Position numbers and translations under genes: made by a program. A DNA stretch of 64,000 nt from Actinoplanes sp. DH11 (GTDB lineage: Bacteria > Actinomycetota > Actinomycetes > Mycobacteriales > Micromonosporaceae), in NCBI RefSeq assembly GCF_020873875.1, contig NZ_JAHWGU010000029.1, positions 1-64,000 on the forward strand, written 5' to 3'. Shown here one piece after another: positions 42,971 through 50,876 of this stretch (positions are counted from its first letter, which is position 1; every line of letters begins with the position of its first letter). The notes below the pieces were generated by a model. The model was not told where the DNA came from and made no database searches. It saw only the letters and a list, made by a program, of their open reading frames with translations.

Positions 42971-44163
42971 CCCGGATCGCGCCGACCCGGATCGCGCTGG
43001 CGACGCCGGTGCCCGAGGATCTCGCCGAGGAAGTGGCCAAGCGGGTCTACTTCGTCTCCGACGTCATCACCGGTTTCTCGCTGGTCCACTCGCAGGGACA
43101 CATCACGGCGGTGGACGTGACCACCAGCACCGCGGCGGATCCCGGCCACACCGCGGAGCTCACCCGCAAGCTCAACCAGGTGATCGCCACCGATGTGGCG
43201 GGCCAGCGGCACCTGCCGCCGCGGGTGATCTGGCGCAACGACGGCTCGGGCACGGTCCGCGACGTGTTCGACGACCTGGTGGCTCGGGGCGTCGCGTTCG
43301 AGACCGGCGAGGGTCAGATCGCGGTCGGCGAGCCGTTCCTGTCGCTGATGGACGTCCTGGACGCGCGGCTGCTGGCGCTGGTGAAGGAGCAGTTCACGGC
43401 CCAGGACGTGCGCTACCCGACCTTGATCGGCTCGGACGTCCTGCGCCGCACCGGCTACCTCGGCTCGTTCCCGCAGCTGGTGATGTTCGTGTCGCGGCTG
43501 CACGACGACACCGACGCCTACACCGGGTTCCTCGACGCGATCGGCACGGACGGCAGCCTGTCCCAGGCGTGGCGCACGCACGGCGGCGACATCGACTACT
43601 GCCTGCCACCGACCATGTGCTTCCACACCTACCAGCAGTTCACGGAGCGGCAACTGCCGTCCCCGTCGACCACGGTGACCGCCCGCGGCAAGTCGTTCCG
43701 GTTCGAGAGCCGGTACCGCCGCTCGCTGGAACGGCTGTGGGACTTCACCATCCGCGAGGTCGTGTTCCTGGGCTCGCGGGACTTCGTCCTCGACGCCCGG
43801 ACCCGGCTGATGGACAGTACGTACACCCTGCTGGACTCGCTCGGGCTGGGTGGCCGGTGCGAGGTCGCCAACGACCCGTTCTTCCTGGCCGGCGCCGACA
43901 GTACCTGGTCCCAGCGCCTGCTCGAGGCCAAGTACGAGCTGCGGCTGCCGCTGGACGACTCCCGGGACGTGGCTGTCGGCTCGTTCAACTTCCACGACCA
44001 GCACTTCGCGTCCGCATTCGGCATCCGCTGCGCAGCGGACGAGCCGGCCTTCACCAGTTGCGCGGGCTTCGGGCTGGAGCGGTTGACCTACGCGTTCCTC
44101 TGCCGCCACGGCGTCGAGCCGGCCGGTTGGCCGGCGGCGCTCCGAGCGGAGGTACGGACATGA
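42967..44163 (+). CDS. Class II tRNA-synthetase-like amino acid:[carrier protein] ligase
   Basis: 398 residues resembling the catalytic core of archaeal-type seryl-tRNA synthetase without the long tRNA-binding arm. Motif 2 is FRFESRYRRSLERLWDFTIR; motif 3 is FGLERL. Candidate zinc ligands Cys218 (PPTMCFHTY), Glu264 (TIREVVF) and Cys365 (FTSCAGFG) match the Cys/Glu/Cys set of amino acid:carrier protein ligases. Such enzymes adenylate a small amino acid and transfer it to a phosphopantetheine arm. The neighbours suggest the ACP encoded two genes upstream as acceptor and serine as amino acid. Glycine or alanine are known for relatives but would not need the two dehydrogenases. Confidence 0.85.
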   Translation: MTRIAPTRIALATPVPEDLAEEVAKRVYFVSDVITGFSLVHSQGHITAVDVTTSTAADPGHTAELTRKLNQVIATDVAGQRHLPPRVIWRNDGSGTVRDVFDDLVARGVAFETGEGQIAVGEPFLSLMDVLDARLLALVKEQFTAQDVRYPTLIGSDVLRRTGYLGSFPQLVMFVSRLHDDTDAYTGFLDAIGTDGSLSQAWRTHGGDIDYCLPPTMCFHTYQQFTERQLPSPSTTVTARGKSFRFESRYRRSLERLWDFTIREVVFLGSRDFVLDARTRLMDSTYTLLDSLGLGGRCEVANDPFFLAGADSTWSQRLLEAKYELRLPLDDSRDVAVGSFNFHDQHFASAFGIRCAADEPAFTSCAGFGLERLTYAFLCRHGVEPAGWPAALRAEVRT

Positions 44164-45497
44164 GCGCCGCCGCCCGCCTGCTGACCCTGTCGGCGGCGTC
44201 GTCCGCAGACCTCGAACGTGACACCGACGAGCTCTGCGCCTGGCTGACGACTCTGGACGACACCGCGTTCGCCGGGTTGCCCGTCGTGCCGGACACCGGT
44301 CCCGCCGGGCGGCCGGCCCGGCGCGCGGTGGCCGCCAGCACCCCCGTGGACGCGGCACGCTGGCTGCGCAGACGCGACCCGCGGCGGGTCTTCACCGCCG
44401 GCCCGGATCGACCGGCCGGCACGGTGTTCCTGTTGTCCGGGGTCGGCGACCAGTACCCGGGTCTCGGCGGGCAGCTCCACCGGTCGTTGCCGGTGCTGCG
44501 CCGGGAGCTCGACCGCTGCCTGGACCTGCTCGCCGCCGAGGAGGACCTGGACCTGCGGCCGATGCTGTTCACCGCGGACCCGCCCGGCCCCGGCCTGGAT
44601 CTGACCGCCCTCTTCGACCGGCGCGGGACAGCACAACCGATCCACCAGACGGCCGCTGCCCAGCCCCTCATGTTCGCTCTGCAGTACGCGCTGGCCCAAG
44701 CCCTGATCGAGCTGAGCACGCCGCCCGTCGCCCTGGCCGGATACAGCCTCGGGGAATACGTCGCCGCGTGCGTCGCGGGGGTGCTGCCGGTCGAGGACGC
44801 CTTACGGGTGGTCGCCCGCCGGGCCCGCCTGATCGACGAACTACCGCGCGGGGCGATGCTCGTCGTCAACGCCGGAGACGACGCCGTGCGGCCGCGCCTG
44901 CGGGGCGGGGTGTCGGTGGCGGCGGTCAACGGACCGGATCAGTGCGTGCTGTCCGGGTCGGCCGCGACGGTCGAGGAGCTGGCGCTCGACCTGACCGCCG
45001 CGGGGTGGGCCTGCCAGCGCCTGCCGACCTCGCACGCGTTCCATTCGGCGATGATGTCCCCGCTGGTGCAGCCGCTGCGGACGCTCCTGGACGCGGTGCC
45101 GTTGAGCCCGCCCGCCATACCGATCGTGTCGACGGTGACCGGGACACGGCTGCGCGACGAGGAGGCGACCGACCCGTCGTACTGGGCCCGGCATCTCTGC
45201 GAAACGATCCGCTTCGCCGACGCGGTGTCCGAGCTGTGGCGGCTGCCGGATCCGCTGATGGTCGAACTCGGCCCGGGACAGAGTCTGGCCCGGCTCGTGC
45301 AGCAGCATCCCGGCCGGCCGGCGACGGCGCGGACCCCGATCGTGCAGACCCTCCCCGGCCAGTTCGAGAGCCGCACCGAGAGTGAGGTCCTGCTGGCCGC
45401 CGCCGGGCAGCTGTGGGCGTCCGGAGTCGATGTCGACCTGCCCGCCATGGTCGCCGAACCCCAGGGAGGTGCCGGATGGACAGCCGGCCACGTGTGA
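44160..45497 (+). CDS. Discrete acyltransferase for the PKS
   Basis: 445 residues of AT fold: the GxGxQ loop (SGVGDQYPGLG), nucleophile Ser196 in GYSLGEYVAA (the usual His before Ser is Tyr), and HAFH at 292-295, a motif that in cis-ATs goes with malonyl rather than methylmalonyl. The C-terminal HPLL-like helices are present. Since the PKS module's AT is dead, this enzyme probably moves the special extender from its ACP to the module ACP, as the discrete AT ZmaF is reported to do for aminomalonyl in zwittermicin assembly. GGAGG precedes the ATG; overlaps the ligase stop by 4 bp. Confidence 0.87.
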   Translation: MSAAARLLTLSAASSADLERDTDELCAWLTTLDDTAFAGLPVVPDTGPAGRPARRAVAASTPVDAARWLRRRDPRRVFTAGPDRPAGTVFLLSGVGDQYPGLGGQLHRSLPVLRRELDRCLDLLAAEEDLDLRPMLFTADPPGPGLDLTALFDRRGTAQPIHQTAAAQPLMFALQYALAQALIELSTPPVALAGYSLGEYVAACVAGVLPVEDALRVVARRARLIDELPRGAMLVVNAGDDAVRPRLRGGVSVAAVNGPDQCVLSGSAATVEELALDLTAAGWACQRLPTSHAFHSAMMSPLVQPLRTLLDAVPLSPPAIPIVSTVTGTRLRDEEATDPSYWARHLCETIRFADAVSELWRLPDPLMVELGPGQSLARLVQQHPGRPATARTPIVQTLPGQFESRTESEVLLAAAGQLWASGVDVDLPAMVAEPQGGAGWTAGHV

Positions 45498-46873
45498 CGC
45501 GAGCCGACCACCGCGCCGAGCCCGTACCGTTGTCGTGCTCGCAGGAACGGCTGTGGTTCCTGCTGAAGCTGCATCCGGGCATCCGCGCCTACCAGTTCCA
45601 GGCGACGATCGCGCTGACCGGGAAACTGAACACCGGCGCCCTGCGGCGGGCCCTGACCGAGATCGTGCGCCGCCACGAGATCTACCGCACGACGTTCGCC
45701 GACGGTCGCACCGGGCCGAGGCAGATCGTGCACCCGCCGTTCATGGTGGACCTGCCCGTGACCGACCTGCGCGACGCGCCCGATCCGGAGGACGCCGCAC
45801 GCCGGACGCTGGCGGACGCGGTCGCGATCGACGTTCCGGTGGAGGAGTTGCCGCTGGTGCGGTGGCGGCTGCTGCGCGTGGCCGACGACCGGCATCTGCT
45901 CCTGCACCTGGAACACCACCTGATCCACGACGGCTGGGCGTTCAACATCTTCCTGGAGGAGCTGAGTGTGCTGTACCAGGCGTACACCGGCGGGCAGCCG
46001 TCGCCGCTGAGCGAACCCGAGATCCAGTTCGCCGACTTCGCTGCCTGGCAGCAGAACTGGGTGCGCGGGCCCGGCGCCCAGCGGCAACTCGACTACTGGC
46101 GCCGGCAGCTCGACGGAGTGGCCCACCTGGTCGACCTGCCGGCCGATCACCCGCGCGCCACCAAACGGCGTTTCGCGGGTGCGGCACCCCGGTTCGTCCT
46201 CGCGGCAGAGCTGGCCGACGGTCTGCGCACCCTGGCGCGGCGTGAGCGGGTGTCGCTGTTCGTGGTGATGCTGGCGGCCTTCTCCGTACTCCTGCAGCAC
46301 TGGTCCGGAAAAGATCACTTCTGTGTCGCCTCGGGTGTCGCCGGGCGCAGTGATCCGGCGACCCACGGGCTCCTCGGCATGATCGTCAACACCGTGGCGC
46401 TGCGGGCCGACCTGCACGGCGATCCGGACTTCACCGAACTGCTGAAACGGGTACGGGCCACCACGTTCGGCGCGCTGGAACACCAGGACGTCCCGTTCGA
46501 CCAGGTGGTCGCCGCGCTGCGCCCGCAACGGCAACCGGGGCGTCAGCCGCTGAGCGACGTCGGGTTCTCCTTCCACGACTCGCCGCTGCGGACCGTGCCG
46601 ATGCCGGACCTGCGGGCCGAGGTGACGGTCGGCCTGTCCAACCACTCCGCCAAGTTCGACGTGGGCGTGGTCGCGATCCCTCAGGCGGAACAGGTCGTCG
46701 GGCAGCCGGGTGTGACAGCGAGCGGGGAAGTGGAACTCGTCTGGGAGTACGACGCGGATCTCTTCGACGCCGCGACCATCACCCGGATGTCCGGACGTTA
46801 CGAACGGCTGCTCGCCGCGGTCGTGGCCGATCCCGGCGTGCCGGTGTCGGCGCTGATGCGAAAGGCGGTCTGA
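45476..46873 (+). CDS. Stand-alone NRPS condensation domain
   Basis: 465 residues, one complete C domain: LSCSQERLWFLLKLHPG (C1-like), EHHLIHDGW with the HHxxxDG catalytic motif at 147-153, and late motifs GMIVNTVALR and HQDVPFDQVV. It would join an upstream acyl or aminoacyl group to an aminoacyl carrier protein. GGGAGG precedes ATG 45476, which overlaps the AT gene by 22 bp. Confidence 0.9.
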   Translation: MDSRPRVTRADHRAEPVPLSCSQERLWFLLKLHPGIRAYQFQATIALTGKLNTGALRRALTEIVRRHEIYRTTFADGRTGPRQIVHPPFMVDLPVTDLRDAPDPEDAARRTLADAVAIDVPVEELPLVRWRLLRVADDRHLLLHLEHHLIHDGWAFNIFLEELSVLYQAYTGGQPSPLSEPEIQFADFAAWQQNWVRGPGAQRQLDYWRRQLDGVAHLVDLPADHPRATKRRFAGAAPRFVLAAELADGLRTLARRERVSLFVVMLAAFSVLLQHWSGKDHFCVASGVAGRSDPATHGLLGMIVNTVALRADLHGDPDFTELLKRVRATTFGALEHQDVPFDQVVAALRPQRQPGRQPLSDVGFSFHDSPLRTVPMPDLRAEVTVGLSNHSAKFDVGVVAIPQAEQVVGQPGVTASGEVELVWEYDADLFDAATITRMSGRYERLLAAVVADPGVPVSALMRKAV

Positions 46874-46875
46874 CC

Positions 46876-47142
46876 GTGGGCGACGCAACCAGCCTGACCG
46901 TCTCGGTGCGTGACGCCTGGGCCGAGGTCCTGGGCATCGACAGTGCGGCCGTACCCCTGGATCAGGGCTTCTTCGACGCCGGCGGCAACTCGTTGCTGCT
47001 GTTGCTGCTCTGGGAACGGCTCGTCGAGCTGACCGGCGCGGACCTGGCGGCCACCGACCTCTTCGAGCACCCGACCGTGCTGGCCCAGGTGCGACTTCTC
47101 GCGGGACAGCCCTCCAGAGCGACGACGGGAGAAACGACATGA
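46876..47142 (+). CDS. Discrete peptidyl carrier protein
   Basis: 88 residues from GTG 46876; Ser39 in FFDAGGNSLLLL is the phosphopantetheine site. It has no adenylation domain in cis, so it must be loaded in trans, either by the free-standing A enzyme encoded convergently or by the A-PCP protein that follows. It overlaps the next gene by 4 bp. Confidence 0.87.
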   Translation: MGDATSLTVSVRDAWAEVLGIDSAAVPLDQGFFDAGGNSLLLLLLWERLVELTGADLAATDLFEHPTVLAQVRLLAGQPSRATTGETT

Positions 47143-48887
47143 CCATCCTGCGCGGTGCCACCACCCCGTTCCCGGGCGAGGCCACGATACCTGCGCTCTT
47201 CGCCGAACAGGTCCGCACCCGTCCGGACGCGCTCGCGCTGATCGACGGAGACCAGGCACTGACCTACCGGGAACTGGACGAGCGGACCAACCGGCTGGCG
47301 AATCTGCTACGGGAGCGGGGTGCCGGCCCGGAGGTTCGGGTCGGCGTCCTCCTCGACCGCGGCCACGAGATGATCGCGGCGATGCTGGCGGTGCTGAAAG
47401 CGGGCGGCGCGTACGTGCCGATCAACAAGGCGTACCCGGTCGAGCGCCGGCGGACGATGGCCGTCGAGGCCGAGGTGTCGCTGCTGGTCACGCAGGAGCT
47501 GATCGACCTGGCAGCGGCCGGGCCCAGCACGCCCGTCGCCGTGGACGCCGCGGCCGGTTCGCGGTCGCTCGCCTATGTGCTGTTCACCTCGGGCTCCACC
47601 GGGCGGCCCAAGGGCGTCATGGTGGAGCACCGGTCGGTGCTGCGCCTGGTCCGCGAGACCGACTACGTGGATCTCGGACCGGACGAGAGGATCGCCCAGG
47701 TGGCGGACCCGTCGTTCGACGCGTTCACGTTCGAGGTGTGGGGCGCGCTGCTCAACGGCGGCACCCTGTGCATCATCCCCACTGCCGCCGTGCTCGGCCC
47801 CGGCCAGCTCAAACAGGCCCTGGCCCAGCACCGCGTCACGACGATGGTCCTGGCGACGGCCCTGTTCGCCGAGGTGATGGCGGACCGCCCGGACACCTTC
47901 ACCGGCCTGCGGAACCTGCTGGTCGGCGGCGACGTGCTCAACGTGGCCCACGCCCGCCGGCTGGTCGAGGACCCGGAGCACCGACCGGCCCGCCTGCTGA
48001 ACGTGTACGGCCCGACGGAGACCACGACCTTTGCGACGTACGCCGTCGTCGAGGCGGTGGACGCCGACGCCAGATCGATCACGATCGGCAGCCCGATCGC
48101 CAACACCTCGTGCTACGTGCTCGACGCGGACCGCAAGCCGGTGGCGGCAGGTGAGTCCGGCGAGCTGTTCATCGGTGGCCCGGGAGTGGCCCGGGGGTAT
48201 ATGGGCCAGCCCGAACAGACCCGGGACCGGTTCACCGCCGACCCGTTCGACGAGGCCGGCGACGCCCGGATGTACCGGACCGGGGACCTGGTCCGCGGCG
48301 GCCCGGACGGCATGCTGCAGTACCTGGGACGTATCGACGACCAGGTCAAGATCCGGGGGTACCGCGTGGAGCCGGGCGAGGTGGAGGCAGCGCTCAGCTC
48401 CCACTCGCAGGTCCAGCAGGTCGCCGTGGTCGCCGAGCGCTCCGGGGGCGACCGGCGGCTGGTCGCCCATGTCGTCCCCGCGTCGCCGGAGCTGGCGCCG
48501 GCCGAGTTGCGCCAGTTCCTGGCCGCCCGGCTTCCGGAATGGATGGTCCCGGCGCTGTTCGTCCTCTCCGAGCAGCTGCCGCTCACCACCAACGGGAAGA
48601 TCGACAAGGCGAGGCTCCCGGAGGTGCCGGACCAATTCGCGGCGGACACGGCCGCGCAGCCGCGCACCGAGCTGGAGAAGGAGCTGGCGGCGATCACCGC
48701 GGAGATGCTCGGGCTGGGGTCGGTCGGGATCACCGATGACTTCTTCGCGCTCGGGGGGCACTCCCTGCTGGCGATGCGGCTGCTGTCGCGGGTCAACGAC
48801 CAGTTCGACACCTCTGTGGGGCTCGGCGCATATCTGGACGAGCCGACGGTCGAACGGTTGGCCGCCGAGGTCTCCGATGGGCGGTGA
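47139..48887 (+). CDS. NRPS adenylation-PCP didomain
   Basis: 582 residues. A domain: A3 LFTSGSTGRPKGVM, A5 NVYGPTETT, A7 YRTGDL, A8 GRIDDQVKIRGYRVEPGEVE, A10 NGKIDKARLP. The PCP carries Ser in LGGHSLLAM near residue 545. My by-eye reading of the specificity pocket begins D-A-F (FDAFTFEVW) and overall looks like pockets for branched aliphatic residues such as Val or Ile; this needs a proper alignment. It supplies one amino acid to the C domains on either side. No epimerase or methylation domain. Confidence 0.9.
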   Translation: MTILRGATTPFPGEATIPALFAEQVRTRPDALALIDGDQALTYRELDERTNRLANLLRERGAGPEVRVGVLLDRGHEMIAAMLAVLKAGGAYVPINKAYPVERRRTMAVEAEVSLLVTQELIDLAAAGPSTPVAVDAAAGSRSLAYVLFTSGSTGRPKGVMVEHRSVLRLVRETDYVDLGPDERIAQVADPSFDAFTFEVWGALLNGGTLCIIPTAAVLGPGQLKQALAQHRVTTMVLATALFAEVMADRPDTFTGLRNLLVGGDVLNVAHARRLVEDPEHRPARLLNVYGPTETTTFATYAVVEAVDADARSITIGSPIANTSCYVLDADRKPVAAGESGELFIGGPGVARGYMGQPEQTRDRFTADPFDEAGDARMYRTGDLVRGGPDGMLQYLGRIDDQVKIRGYRVEPGEVEAALSSHSQVQQVAVVAERSGGDRRLVAHVVPASPELAPAELRQFLAARLPEWMVPALFVLSEQLPLTTNGKIDKARLPEVPDQFAADTAAQPRTELEKELAAITAEMLGLGSVGITDDFFALGGHSLLAMRLLSRVNDQFDTSVGLGAYLDEPTVERLAAEVSDGR

Positions 48888-50193
48888 CCATCCGGTCTCG
48901 TACCCCCAGAAGGGCTTGTGGATCCTGGACCGGCTGCATCCGGGTCGTTCCACCTTTGCCGTTCCCCTGGTCTATCGCATCGACGGCGATCTGGACATTG
49001 CCTCCCTGGAGCAGTCGATCGGTGAGGTGGCCGGCAGGCACGAGGTGCTGCGGACGGTGTACCGCCGCGACGGCCGCACCGTCCGGCAGGTCGTGCGGGA
49101 CCCGGAGCCGATACGGGTGCCGGTCATCGACGTCACCGCCGACCGGAGTCCGGAGGCGGAGGCGGCGCGCCTGGCCGCAGCCGAGGCGCGGCGGCCGTTC
49201 GACCTGGGCACCGGTCCGGTTCTGCGGTCGTTGCTGCTGCGCACGGCCGCGCGCCGGCACTGGCTGTGCCTGACCCTGCATCACATCGCCTGCGACGGGT
49301 GGTCGATCCACCTGCTGAACAGCGAGTTGTCCGCGATCTACCGGTCTCGGGTGACCGGGTCCGCATCGCCGCTGCGGGTCCTGACGGAGCAGTACTCGGA
49401 CTTCGCCGAGTGGGAGGCCGCCCGTCAGGACAGTCCGGTCGTGCGGGCCGACCTGGAGTACTGGTGCCGGCGCCTCGCCGATGTCCCGGCGCCGGCGACG
49501 ATCCCGCCCGACCGTCCCCGCGGTCCCCGCACCGGGTCCGGCGGGCGGGTGTCCTTCACCGTCGCGAAGCCGGTGGCCGACCGGGTGAGCAGCCTGGCCG
49601 CCGAGTGCCGGGCGACGCCGTTCGCGGTGCTGCTCGCCGCGTACGCGATCCTGATCCACGCCCGCAACGGCGCCCAGGACGTGGTGGTCGGCCTGCCGGT
49701 GACCGCGCGGGAACGGGAAGCCCACCACCATCTGATCGGCATGTTCGTCAACCCGGTCGCCGTGCGGCTGGCGGTGACGGACGCCAGCTGTTTCCGGGAT
49801 CTCGTGTGCCGGGCGCGGGAGGAGAGCCGGGCCGCCATCGCGCACCGCAGCGCGCCGTTCGAGCGGGTGGTCGAGGCGCTGAGTCCGGTGCGACGGCCCG
49901 GGATGCATCCGGTCTTCCAACTGGTGCTGTCCTGTCAGGCGGACGCACCCGCCGGCCTCGAACTGCCGGGTTGCGCGGTGGAGACGACCTTCGGTGAGAC
50001 GTCGACGGCCAAGGCGGACATGACGCTGGGCCTCACCGCGGGAGCCGACGGCTACTCGGGACGGCTGGAATACAGCACCGACCTGTTCGAGGAGTCCACC
50101 GCCCGCGCCCTGGCGGCGCAGTTCCAGGATATTCTCGCCGCCGGGACCGAGCACCCGCTGCACAGCCTGTCTCAGAGCCGGCGGAACTCGTAG
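48877..50193 (+). CDS. Stand-alone NRPS condensation domain (second)
   Basis: 438 residues with HHIACDG at 135-141 and complete C-domain motifs (SYPQKGLWILDRLHPG, GMFVNPVAVRL, RSAPFERVVEAL). It overlaps the A-PCP gene by 11 bp and is the last plus-strand gene of the cluster. Being terminal, it may join two carrier-bound pieces or release the chain onto an amine. It ends tail to tail with the methyltransferase gene, overlapping it by 22 bp. Confidence 0.9.
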   Translation: MGGDHPVSYPQKGLWILDRLHPGRSTFAVPLVYRIDGDLDIASLEQSIGEVAGRHEVLRTVYRRDGRTVRQVVRDPEPIRVPVIDVTADRSPEAEAARLAAAEARRPFDLGTGPVLRSLLLRTAARRHWLCLTLHHIACDGWSIHLLNSELSAIYRSRVTGSASPLRVLTEQYSDFAEWEAARQDSPVVRADLEYWCRRLADVPAPATIPPDRPRGPRTGSGGRVSFTVAKPVADRVSSLAAECRATPFAVLLAAYAILIHARNGAQDVVVGLPVTAREREAHHHLIGMFVNPVAVRLAVTDASCFRDLVCRAREESRAAIAHRSAPFERVVEALSPVRRPGMHPVFQLVLSCQADAPAGLELPGCAVETTFGETSTAKADMTLGLTAGADGYSGRLEYSTDLFEESTARALAAQFQDILAAGTEHPLHSLSQSRRNS

Positions 50194-50876
50194 AGCACGT
50201 AGTCGATGTTCATCTCCCCGACGGCTTCCTCGACCGTCAGGTGCAGCACTTCACGGCGGTAGGGCGAGCCGGTGAAGCCGCCCAGGGCGGCGACCTCGCG
50301 GAGCCGGGCCGGGTTCCCGAGGGTGTCGCTGAAGCCCAGGAAGACCCGGCCACCGGCGGTCAGGTGCCGGCCCGCCTCGGCGAAGAACCGCTGGTGCATG
50401 GCGTAGCCGGCGTCCAGGCCGGCGTACTCGATGCCGCTCTCGTACCGGAAGTCGGCCGGGGCCTCGACGAACGGTGAGTTCCAGAAGATGATGTCGAACC
50501 GGTCGGTCTCGGCCAAGGCGTCGAACAGGTCGCTGACGAGCACCGTCACCTGCTTGTCCACGCCGTGCCGGGCCGCGTTCAGGTTCGTTGTCGCGACTGC
50601 GGCCGGGTTGATGTCGAGGGCGCAGACCCGGGAGCAGCCGGACTGCACGGCGATGACTGCCGTCACGCCGGCTCCGCAGCCGACCTCGAGGAAGGAGGCG
50701 GCCTCGGCGTACGGCAGCCACGCCGTGAACAGCTTCGTGGCGGGTGCGCTGCCGGGCCACACCTCGGGAAGCAGTGCCCATTCCCGGTCGAAGGCGGTGA
50801 AGGTCTCCCGCGGAGGGCCCTCTCTGAAACGGGTCAGCTCCCGGCGGCTCAGCTCATAGCTCAGGTCGTTGAACAA
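50172..50876 (-). CDS. SAM-dependent methyltransferase of the cluster
   Basis: 234 residues, class I Rossmann fold: motif I FLEVGCGAGVTAV, acidic loop CALDINPAAVATTNL, and NSPF in place of NPPY (DIIFWNSPFVEAP), which suggests N-methylation of an amide or amine. TTG 50876 has AGGAGG at proper spacing and overlaps the adenylation gene by 16 bp. It probably tailors the PKS-NRPS product; C- or O-methylation is also possible. Confidence 0.82.
   Translation of the reverse strand: MFNDLSYELSRRELTRFREGPPRETFTAFDREWALLPEVWPGSAPATKLFTAWLPYAEAASFLEVGCGAGVTAVIAVQSGCSRVCALDINPAAVATTNLNAARHGVDKQVTVLVSDLFDALAETDRFDIIFWNSPFVEAPADFRYESGIEYAGLDAGYAMHQRFFAEAGRHLTAGGRVFLGFSDTLGNPARLREVAALGGFTGSPYRREVLHLTVEEAVGEMNIDYVLYEFRRL

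Noticed and set aside
42967..44163. A second housekeeping or resistance seryl-tRNA synthetase
   Set aside because: The long N-terminal coiled-coil tRNA-binding arm is missing, and the gene overlaps carrier-protein pathway genes at both ends.
44939..47218. Long minus-strand frame opposite the AT and condensation genes
   Set aside because: Shadow of the biosynthetic genes; the plus strand carries HHLIHDG and GYSLGE motifs.
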